From the NCBI RefSeq assembly GCF_014839805.1, contig NC_051116.1, positions 7,173,556 to 7,237,555 of the forward strand: 64,000 nucleotides of DNA. The letters run 5' to 3'. The notes under the pieces were generated by a model. The model made no database searches. It saw only the letters and a program-made list of their open reading frames with translations, and was not told where the DNA came from. The stretch's first letter is position 1. Each line of letters starts with the position of its first letter. Origin of the DNA: Manduca sexta (taxonomy: Eukaryota > Arthropoda > Insecta > Lepidoptera > Sphingidae). Below, piece by piece: positions 55,612 to 64,000 of this stretch. Position numbers and translations under genes: made by a program.

Positions 55612-55846
55612 GTAGCGGATTCCTACCGGCTTCCCTTTCGTAATATCGAGTACTGTATGTAAGCAAACTATTAAAATAAATTATATTAATAGTTAATAAA
55701 TAATTCATATATATAGCAATAATAGCATTAATATATATAGTGGCCTAAAATTTAATTATTATTGTTAGGATTAGTACTTAGGTATATAGGTATTTTGTGT
55801 CGGCTTCCCTTCTCGAAAATTTCGCCCCTCGCCACTGCTATACTGT
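55612..55846 (+). repeat. MITE family F, longer variant
   Basis: Begins CAGTAGCGGATTCCTACCGG and ends AAATTTCGCCCCTCGCCACTGCTA. The middle is replaced by AT-rich sequence. Confidence 0.5.
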
Positions 55847-56284
55847 CAAGATAAATAGCTAACAACCTAAATCTAGATCTAGATTATGCAGATGGTAAAA
55901 TGGCGCCTGAGCAAGAAACACTACACGCCATGAGTAACGCCTTGTGTTCTGTTCCTTAAATTAAGGTAATACCATTAATTGGCTGGATATTCGTAAGGTG
56001 CGGGGCACACAATTTAGCATAGAAAATATATCATGCAATCAACATCTTAAAATGTATCACAATGTTGGAAGGCAATATAAATTTACACACATCCCAATTC
56101 TTTGTCTATGTTACTTTTTATTGTCATTGTCTGTGGCCTTTTTCACCTCCGTCTTCTGGCCTCCTCCCTAAAACTACGTAGACGTGTTGTGTTGAATAAA
56201 TTAAAGCTTCCAAAAGGTTTTTGTTATAATTAAAATAAGAAACCGAAACCTTAACAGGCAAAAGATAACCAAATATAAGTTTAT

Positions 56285-56525
56285 AAAAAGCGATAAAAAT
56301 ATAAACACATACACTGGCCTTTAGTGCTGAAGGCGCAGGCAGAGGCGCAACTGGAGCACTCACTTTCCGACGTGTGTATTCCGTTCCATGATGTGATAGG
56401 GGTTGAGCTAATTGCACTCGGGCGCAAATTATAAACTCCGAGCTGATACTGAGTAGAAAAACCCAATATCACTTTTCTCGACCCAGGATCGGATCTGAGA
56501 CCTCAGTACTGGAGTCATACTGTAA
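56285..56525 (-). repeat. tRNA-like SINE family H, old copy
   Basis: Shares CGTTCCATGATGTGATAG, GGCGCAAATTATAAACTCC and TACTGAGTAGAAAAA with the copy at 61475-61655. The tRNA-like end is degraded here (GATCGGATCTGAGACCTCAG). Confidence 0.55.
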
Positions 56526-56543
56526 TACCAATACGCCACTTAA

Positions 56544-56876
56544 TATAATAATAATAATAATAATATCAGCCCTGTATTATATACTTGCCCACTGCTGAGT
56601 ACGGGCCTCCTCTATTACTGAGAGGGATTAGGCCTTAGTCCACCACGCTGGCCTAGTGCGGATTGATAGACTTCACACACCTTCGAAATTCCTATAGAGT
56701 ACTTCTCAGATGTGCAGGTTTCCTCACGATGTTTTCCTTCACCGTTAAAGCGAATGATAAATTTACAAAGAATACACACATGACTTTAGAAAAGACAGAG
56801 GTGTGTGAACTTGGGATTTGAACCTGCGGACATTCGTCTTGACAGTCCGTTCCACACCCAACTAGGCTATCGCCGC
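56544..56876 (-). mobile_element. tRNA-derived SINE family C, full-length
   Basis: On the minus strand it runs from GCGGCGATAGCCTAGTTGG (A box) through GGTTCAAATCCCAAG (B box) to GGGCTGATATTATTATTATT. The length is about 330 bases. Confidence 0.88.
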
Positions 56877-57339
56877 TTTAACCACTTAGGCATTCAAAAA
56901 TAAAATAAGATAAGAATAATCATAAGTCTGGGAATTGGAGTAGAGTATTTTTTAAGTTTCTGGCAATTTTAATGATTGTAGATACTCTTCGCAACACTAT
57001 GTCAGTCGATTACAATATTATGAACTAAAAGCTTTCTTTATAGTTATCCATTACTATTACGAAAGGGCTACAAGATGTCTGGGATTGAAACTAATTGGCA
57101 TATAAAGGCCACCTAGTATTTCAATTGGCACACGTGTATATGTAACGTAGATGAATTGTTTTTATAAAATATTCTCATAGAAAATCAGTGTCAAGACATT
57201 ATTAATAGCAAATTAAATATCACACCTTTTAATTTACATGGGTAACCCATCTACATTTTGCCGATGGTGTAAGATCTTCCAATTACTAGGGGGCGATAAA
57301 AATAAGATTCTTCTAATTAATCTCGTTGTATCTCCAGCT

Positions 57340-57430
57340 TAACTGATCGGTCGTCCCGTGACGTCACGCACGCGCATGCGCCCGCGATGACAGTCCACTC
57401 CGGTTCCCTCCAACAAGCGCGCGTTTCTTT
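57340..57430 (+). promoter_or_regulatory. CpG-rich promoter-like patch with CRE and NRF1-type sites
   Basis: In otherwise AT-rich DNA this patch holds TGACGTCA (57359-57366), a perfect cAMP-response element. The palindrome GCGCATGCGC (57372-57381), the NRF1/Erect-wing consensus, lies five bases on. It is about 640 bases upstream of the Ig-gene ATG at 58012, so it could be that gene's promoter. Confidence 0.4.
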
Positions 57431-58011
57431 ACATCGTTTAAAATTGGAACATTTTTTGATTTATTTGTTATCTATGCAAGGATATATTAAAAAAAAAACA
57501 GTTTATTGGCGCCACAATTATTCATATCAATATTTTTTATTAGTGTAATTCATAATCACTCAGCGATTTTAAAATTGCGGTGTTGTAAAATATGTTTTTT
57601 TTATAAAATGCGTTAGACCGTGTATCCGCGCGTTTTGAACGTGCAGAACCGTGAAACAAAGATAATAAAATGAAAAAAAGTAGCGCTTCCGTTGCAGTTC
57701 ATAATTAAGGTAAAATGCGTTGGTGTGTCGCGAATCATCAATAAAAGAGATGTGCATATTTTCCAATGTAGATAAAAAATTATAAACAACGCTCAATTTC
57801 CTTCCATATTTAGCAGTAAACCTAATTTATTTGAGATTTTTTTACGATAGGAAAAATAAGAACCTTTTTAATATTTAACTTAAATCATTTATAATTTTGA
57901 AATAAATAATATTTTTCCGTAATGGAATAATAAAATTATTATTATCAATTTCCTTGAACACGAAGATAAAAAAAAAACAAAAATTTAAAAATCGAACTCA
58001 AATTAATAAAA

Positions 58012-58153
58012 ATGTACAAAATAATAAACACAGTGTTGATAATATTATTACATAACTCAGTGCATTGTGAGAAACATTTTAAAAGTGTGCCAGTCACTGT
58101 GAAGACGTATGAAAATGATACAGTCTTGTTGCCTTGTTACGTCAATGATGAAG
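58012..58153 (+). CDS. First coding exon of an immunoglobulin-superfamily protein
   Basis: Translation from ATG 58012 gives 47 codons plus one base, ending at a consensus AAG|GTAAGC donor. The first 19 residues (MYKIINTVLIILLHNSVHC) form a typical signal peptide. What follows is the start of an Ig V-type domain: VPVTVKTYENDTVLLPCYV, with the B-strand Cys placed as in insect Ig cell-surface proteins. A phase-1 exit within the first Ig domain is usual for that group. The next exon was not found in the 5.8 kb to the window end. The exact family (Lachesin, DIP, Klingon, Amalgam-like or other) cannot be set from 47 residues. Confidence 0.7.
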
Positions 58154-58788
58154 GTAAGCATTACATACACAACAATGAAATTAAATAATTTATTTGAAGC
58201 TGTAAACTGTTATATATTATTAAGATTCCATTAATATTAACTCTACCACCAGTTCGGAAGTTCTCAACAGAGAATGGGCACGAAACTCTGGTGTTGCTCT
58301 TTTCAAAATCAGTTTAAGTTATACGTATGATAGTTATAAAGAAAAAAGAACATTTGTTTTATTGACTATGATACAACACTGCCTTGGGAATTAGAAAAAA
58401 GCTGAACCACAACATAAACAATCTATAGTATAATCTACCACATCGTGATATACAATTTTCCAAGTAAAAATATATCACAAAATGCAAAACATTTTTCAAC
58501 ATGAAAGCGAAAGAAAGCTACGTATAAGTATTAAGTTAATAATATCCACATAAATATAAGAAATAATACGATGAGGCTGGCATAATCTTGTAGATTAAAA
58601 GCTACTAAGCTTGTACATTAAAATAAATGTAATGACCTTTAGCTCCCTTACTGAATCCTAAATCCGTCCCTGTGCTCGGGTGGCACATGTTGCTTGGAAA
58701 TGAAAAAATTACATAATATTATCAATTTATTTAGTAATGTATTTTTTTTTATTTATTGAAAAATATCAAATATAAAAAATAGATGTAG

Positions 58789-59097
58789 TTAATTAACTTC
58801 CCTAGATTTTCTTCCTTTATGTTCACGTCTATTTAGTTTTTTCTCAATTAATTTAATGTATTCCATTAACATCCAGTCATGGACCTTTACAAAATAAAAG
58901 AAGTAAAAAGACACGTGTTTAATCTGTTCATTGACTGTCGGTCCGATGGTGTAGGAACGTTCATACAAAACATATTCATTTGTATAAAACACATACACTA
59001 GTATTGGCTCGCGACTCCGTCTGTATATCTTCATTACTGGTACGTTGCTTATAATGTTGCTTTTATTCATTACAAAAATTTGTAGCATTACGAACAT
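58789..59097 (-). CDS. Unassigned 102-codon reading frame, antisense in the Ig-gene intron
   Basis: The frame ends at a TAA at 58789-58791. It has a non-repetitive composition with aromatic and charged residues (REPILVYVFYTNEYVLYERS, VKVHDWMLMEYIKLIEKKLN) and a basic tail. It could be a terminal exon beginning after GTACCAG near 59045, a gene remnant, or chance. Its upstream end touches a family B retroelement tail. No family is recognised. Confidence 0.25.
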   Translation of the reverse strand: MFVMLQIFVMNKSNIISNVPVMKIYRRSREPILVYVFYTNEYVLYERSYTIGPTVNEQIKHVSFYFFYFVKVHDWMLMEYIKLIEKKLNRREHKGRKSREVN

Positions 59098-59274
59098 TGT
59101 AGCTAGTGTAACTACTGGACATAATAAGGCTTCATGTCTCAGGATGGCGAGCGCAGTGGAATACCAAATACTTTGTAATTAAAGGTGTTGGTGTTTCTAC
59201 TGTTTATGGGCGGTCGTATCGCTTACCAGCAGGCGAACGGCAAGCTCGTCTCGTTCAAAACAATAAAAAAAAAC
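59091..59274 (+). repeat. Retroelement tail family B, 5'-truncated
   Basis: Begins inside the family at ACATTGTAGCTAGTGTAACT and ends AAAACAATAAAAAAAA. Confidence 0.8.
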
Positions 59275-60108
59275 TTCCAAGAAACAAAACATCGAACGTA
59301 ATAATAAGTTTTAAAAATTTTAGCTAAGTTATTTACTGATTACAGATGTTGGGAATTAACGCTTTATCCAAATCTCAACTAATACGTGTACATAATATTA
59401 TGAACAGTAGAAAAGGAGGCGTTCTTGGCTCTCACAAAAGGCTGAACCGATTTTGATCGAATTTTCATTGGTTTACTTATACAACTTTGATATAATTTAG
59501 GCTACATTTCATTCAGGACTTTTTTATAGACTTCTGATTTAAATTGACATGATTTTTTGTAAACTCGCTTCTATTTAAAAAGACAACATCGATTATTTGC
59601 GGTCAATATGCTTATTGTCGCAATATTTTATTCAGTGCTGTATTATTTGAGAGACAAGGTGGAATTCGTAGGTGTACAACAGTAGATTACCTTGTAACCG
59701 AAAACGGAAGCCCAATTTGTCAGGCTTCGTTGGTTGGCATCATGGAACAAAGAAAAGTGGTTAGTATAATCTGCAATTTTTTATTTCGGAGGGGAGTATA
59801 CGTCAACAAAAATAATGCTTTTAAAGATGAATAACAGGGCAATGTAGTGGGTATGGGCCTTCTCCCCAAGTCCCCAAGGCTATCTTTGGATTTAATGAAA
59901 GGTTTAGATTGTTAAGAAAAATTGAAAAATTCGATTTCCGCAACCAATTTTTACTGTGTAAGCGACTTCTACAAATGTTTAAGTTATCAAGATTTGCGGT
60001 AGGTCGCGATAGAAGATGCACGGAATTAATAATTTTAGTGAAATTGTAAGTATGAAATAAATGACACAACATTCACATTATAAAAAAATCCAATGTAAAG
60101 GTAATATT

Positions 60109-60440
60109 GCGGCGATAGCCTAGTTGGGTGGGGAACGGACTGCCGAGACGAATGTCCGCAGGTTCAAATCCCAAGGGCACACACCTCTGACTTTTCTAAA
60201 AAATCATGTGTGTATTCTTTGTGAATTTATCGTTCGCTTTAACGGTGAAGGAAAACATCGTGAGGAAACCTGCACATCTGAGAAGTTCTCTATAGGAATT
60301 TTGAGGGTGTGTGAAGTCTACCAATCCGCACTAGGCCAGCGTGGTGGACTAAGGCCTAATCCCTCTCAGTAGTAGAGGAGGCCCGTGCTCAGCAGTGGGT
60401 AAGTATATAATACAGGGCTGATATTATTATTATTATTATA
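60109..60440 (+). mobile_element. tRNA-derived SINE family C, full-length reference copy
   Basis: Begins GCGGCGATAGCCTAGTTGGG with a pol III A box (TAGCCTAGTTGG). The B box GGTTCAAATCC follows about 45 bases on. The body contains CGGTGAAGGAAAACATCGTG and GCACTAGGCCAGCGTGGTGG, and it ends GATATTATTATTATTATTAT. Box sequence, box order and the ATT-repeat tail define a tRNA-derived SINE. It is not a functional tRNA gene, because no cloverleaf 3' half follows. Confidence 0.9.
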
Positions 60441-60856
60441 TGATGTTTAATTTTTTTTTAAATTTCGAATAGCTTTTAAAAATACGGTAAGTGCGTCGTT
60501 ATGTTGCCGGCACCGGCTGAATATCAGAATGCGGACGCCATTAGCTTTCATTACTTTTATTAGTAACATCTTTTCCCACACTCTAGTCTTTGTTTTATTT
60601 TTAATTAACAGCCACAGCTGTAAGAAAGCAGAAACGTGCGTACATCAACAAGCTGTCAATATTTATCATACAAAAGTCAGTTTGAATGGATTGCAGTTCA
60701 ATTCAGTTGACCACAGTGAATGTTCGGAACACCAAATCTAGTACATACTACGATTAATAATGAAAAAGAATCGGCAAGTCGCCAACAAAATATCATAAGT
60801 AGGAGAGAGACCACGCTCTATGTTGCTGAAGCTAATCTCTTTCTAAAACCAATGTG

Positions 60857-61118
60857 TATTTTTTTATTGCTTTGAATGATGAGACGAGCTTGCCGTTCGC
60901 CTGATGGTAAGCGATACGACCGCCCATAAACAGTAGAAACACCAACACCTTGAATTATAAAGTATTGTTTGGTATTCCACTGCGCTCGCTGAGACATGAG
61001 GTGCTAAGTCCACCAACACCTTGAATTACAAAGTATTGTTTGGTATTCCACTGCGCTCGCCATCCTGAGACATGAGATGTTAAGTATTATGTCCAGTAGT
61101 TACACTGGTTACAATGTA
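60857..61118 (-). repeat. Retroelement tail family B with an internal tandem duplication
   Basis: In reverse orientation it starts TTTTTTTATTGCTTTGAATG. The block CACCAACACCTTGAATT...CACTGCGCTCGC...GAGACATGAG occurs twice in a row (60950-61011, 61012-61080), the second with CATCC restored. Confidence 0.75.
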
Positions 61119-61254
61119 TTCAAAGAGTATTGTATCTCTTTATACCTCTATGTGTATAATTTGCTGCCGAGTAATATAAGATGGCGAAGCTGCTATCTTC
61201 GGCCATGTAATGTGCATACATTGTTTATATTAAAATTGTAACTAAGTAATATTA

Positions 61255-61470
61255 TTACTTGTTATGTTGGCTTAGTGATGAAATAGAGAAACCTGGCTGC
61301 AGACTGGCAGGTTCTAGGGTCGATTTTCAGCCCTGGTAACAGTTAATTTCTTATGTTTACGCGAATGTTAGACATTAAAATTTAACTATTTTTCGGATTT
61401 TATCGCGGTTTTAATATATTTTTACTTTTCTCCCGACGTTTCGAAGGCTGCAAAGTAAAGTGCCTATATG
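61255..61470 (-). repeat. Repeat family G
   Basis: Contains GACTGGCAGGTTCTAGG, TATGTTTACGCGAATGTTAG and TCTCCCGACGTTTCGAAGGC, the complement of text at 32857-33115. Confidence 0.6.
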
Positions 61471-61474
61471 GGCA

Positions 61475-61655
61475 CACGAATCATCTCGATGGTATAGGCA
61501 GAAGTACAACAGGGCACCAATTTTTTGCCATATGCGTACCGTCCCATGATGTGATATGTATATTGGGCACAAATTTTAAACTCCTGGTACTGAGCAGAAA
61601 AAACCATATGCCTTTACCAGATCCGGGAATCGAACCCGTGAATTTTGGTCAAACT
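61475..61655 (-). repeat. tRNA-like SINE family H
   Basis: On the minus strand the B box GGTTCGATTCC is perfect (plus-strand GGAATCGAACCC near 61626). The body shares CCCATGATGTGATA and GTACTGAGCAGAAAAA with 56285-56525. Confidence 0.6.
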
Positions 61656-62019
61656 TTGTGAGTTATTATAATAAATGTACAAAACTTGGTACCGAACTCT
61701 CGATCTCTTTATAATACCATAGATTATGTAGAGTAGGGCTAGACAACGAACAATACAGCAATTTGTGGCCGTAGTGTCTATGATTGCTTCCCATCATCCC
61801 ATTTATTATAATCAGCTTATTTGTTTAGAGTTATGGTTATTTATTAAGTAACATAATGCCATGGTTTATTTATGGTAATTTATTAAGAAGCTTTTTGGAT
61901 AGGTCGGGAAGGCAAGGTAATCAGTCAATATCATTTTTGGTTAATTTTACAAACAAATAACCAACAAGCAGGTTGCACTGTTTTTTTTTTTTTTTTTTTA
62001 TTCTTGTTCAATAAAGTTA

Positions 62020-62240
62020 ACCCACAGCACCTGATGGTAAGTAGAGAGGGGTCGACTAGAATGTCGACTGACAAGAGATGATTACCCCGCGGCAGTCAAC
62101 ATAATTATGCCGGCCTCTTGGAGCCGGATATACACAGGCTGACCCCAGAACGCGATACACTTGGGCTACTATGGCGGGTTTTAACACCTTGTGTACAGTG
62201 GTGGCTATCTGGCCGGATATAAAATATATCCTACCAGCAA
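62020..62240. repeat. Repeat family A, preceded by a T20 tract
   Basis: A run of T at 61981-62000 precedes CAGCACCTGATGGTAAGTAG. The copy ends GATATAAAATATATCCTACC. A T tract on this side would fit a poly(A) tail on the minus strand. Confidence 0.7.
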
Positions 62241-62254
62241 CAAAATGTACATTT

Positions 62255-62455
62255 TGTTCCAAACTTATACTTTTTATATTACATCTATGGCTAGAATAAC
62301 TTATGGTATTGTTTTCAAGACAAGTATAAGGTTTTATTAATTAAATCATTTATACATTTTGTTCAAAACTTACGTATACTTTTTTATATTACATCTATGT
62401 TAAGAATAACATATGGTTGTGCTGTTTTCAAGAAGTATTTGGTTTTATTTATGAA
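62255..62455. repeat. Tandem duplication of a ~100-bp unit
   Basis: Two units share TTGTTC(C/A)AAACTTA, TTTTATATTACATCTATG, AGAATAAC(T/A)TATGGT and GTTTTCAAGA, then TTTGGTTTTATT or AAGGTTTTATT. Confidence 0.6.
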
Positions 62456-64000
62456 CGCAATGTCAAATTACTCTGTATACAAAAAATCTAAAGGCGTAAC
62501 AAATGAATACAAAAGCAAAACATTATTGTAAGTAACACGTATGCATTAATAATCCACGCTGTCACCGGAAGAATGTCTCGGATCTACGAATGTCGGATGC
62601 GGTATTTAATTAAGAGTTGATTTTTCAATTATATCCGAAGGCGTATCGACGGGTGACAAGGGAGGATAGCTGCCCCTGGGTTCAGTATAAATACATACTT
62701 TTTAGTAAGTTATTGTGTAGAATTATTGAGATGATAATTGAAAATACAATGACAAGTTGGTACGAAATCTTCTGTGCATGAGTCCAACTCGCGTTAATAG
62801 TATTTAAAAAAATACACGTATTAACAAGACATAAGTAGTTGTGCTAAATGAGAATGTATAATTCACTTTGATCATGATTACTCCTTAATAGAATTCAAAT
62901 TACAAAGCCCCTGCGAGGGCTTCAACTTGCGATATCATGCATAATGGCACCTTCTGCCTCACGTTTAAAACAGTGTAGGGGTACAAATGATATTGTAGCG
63001 TGTCTTGACCTATTTTAATGTTAACCAACTTATACTTGAAAACTGGTTGCTATACCAAGATCTTTATAAAAAAATGTATTGTCTGTTTTTTGCTCGAGGC
63101 TTTATGGCACGAATGTCTTAATCCGGTATGATATTTCACAAAATATATGAGAAAATTTCATTCTCGACAGTTTTTTTTTGTTTGTCTTAATATAATCGTT
63201 GTATCAAATAATATGTAGCATGAATGTGTTAAAACAAAAAAATAAAAACAGAACATTTCGGCAAAATATTTTCGTTACGAACATATTTAAGAATACTCAT
63301 GAAAGTACCACTGCAAATTTTTAGGATAAAAAAAAGCCTAGAATGTAATCCCCGACTAGTGTCGTGTAACTTTCAATCAAATACATGCCGTAAAATTAGA
63401 AATAAAAATGCTTTATTCATCAGTTGCGCTTATAATAAGTCAAAGTATATAACAGTATTTAATTATTACTCCAATAAATCAATAAATCCATTTTATATTG
63501 CACATAAAATTAATAGAAGAGTAAAAAGTTAACAAAGCCAGCTCGGACTGGCACGAAATATAGTATAGACTGCATTAGCCTTTAACATTCAAACATCTTT
63601 ATATTATTGCCATATCGCCTTTATTTCTTCGTTCATTGTGTCGGTGGACGAACTTGTAACTGGCAGGAAGGGAAACGTAGATCAAATCTTTGTGTTCCAA
63701 TTGTGACGCTCGCTTTGTGAGCGCCGACCCTCTCTAAGGTCTTACGTATCGACAGCTTGTGACAAAGAAAATGAATAAAATACAACAGGAGACGTAGTAA
63801 TGTATTTAAAATATTGATAACTAACTTTTGCCAGAGTCTCCATCCGTGTGTAAAAGATTTTCCCGGAATAAAAGTATGTAGCACAAAGAAGTAATGTAGC
63901 TTCCTATTGGTGAATAAGATATCGAAATCGGTTAGGTCCTGAGATTAGCACGTTCAAACAAACAACTCTTCAGCTTTATACTAGATATAGAATACTAGTT
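62456..64000. other. Non-coding end of window
   Basis: No exon of the Ig gene or any other gene was found. The last 160 bases (63840-64000) are an old dispersed repeat related to 12975-13190 (TTTTCCCGGAATAAAAGTAT, ATCGAAATCGGTTAGG, CAAACAAACAACTC). The 77-codon frame at 63299-63532 has no recognisable feature. Confidence 0.45.

Larger units (their letters stand above)
54112..57338. other. Repeat-rich spacer before the Ig-domain gene
   Basis: No coding region is recognised. It begins with an old repeat (GTGTAGCTACCGCCGCAG..., GGGGCATGGGGCCCGGCTAG, to about 54470). It also contains a long family F copy, a tRNA-like SINE remnant and a full SINE C, listed separately. Confidence 0.5.

Noticed and set aside
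60109..60180. A tRNA gene with A and B boxes
   Set aside because: The boxes head a SINE seen several times in the window. No acceptor-stem partner or cloverleaf 3' half follows.
60124..60372. 82-codon reading frame
   Set aside because: It lies entirely inside the SINE C copy.

Overview
The window looks like insect nuclear DNA, most probably from a moth or butterfly. It is AT-rich, has short spliced exons with GT-AG introns, and is crowded with retroelement tails, tRNA-derived SINEs, MITEs, a Helitron and a mariner-like element of kinds common in Lepidoptera. The species call is inference from gene and repeat style, not from a database search.

Two 500-N placeholders split the window into three contigs: A (1-24383), B (24884-43166) and C (43667-64000). 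They overlap one another as near-identical copies. A 1-2520 equals the reverse complement of B 24884-27638, and A 7283-17835 equals C 43667-54111 in direct orientation. Reverse-complementing B and placing it before C gives the same gene order as A. The simplest reading is two haplotypes of one locus joined in series, with B inverted.

The host locus in its true order holds four genes. A PHLDB/LL5-like pleckstrin-homology gene has its 3' exons at 33-1510 and again on the minus strand at 25892-30570. A 74-residue SPTSSA-like small subunit of serine palmitoyltransferase lies at 4584-5303, in contig A only. UBE3D, an E3 ubiquitin ligase gene, and DCPS, the scavenger decapping enzyme gene, lie on the minus strand only 48 bp apart, at 6842-12054 and again at 43667-48435. 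Contig C continues past the shared block into about 10 kb of repeats. There the first coding exon of an immunoglobulin-superfamily secreted or membrane protein begins at 58012, with a CpG-rich promoter-like patch about 0.65 kb upstream.

Contig A ends inside a Maverick/Polinton element whose left terminus is at 17836. Contig C appears to carry the empty site at the matching position. The visible 6.5 kb contains a 22-bp tandem array, a TATA-driven spliced gene of unknown function, an adenain-like protease, a double-jelly-roll capsid gene, a basic pVI/pX-like gene, a penton-like gene and a chromodomain integrase. The last four are packed with overlaps or gaps of only a few bases. The polymerase, the packaging ATPase and the right terminus are not visible.

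Many reading frames, both host and element, are broken by 1-2 base indels in or beside short homopolymers, and the two copies of a gene are broken at different places. Consensus error from long reads is therefore at least as likely as decay. Most remaining DNA in contigs B and C is introns or intergenic sequence built from about ten repeat families.
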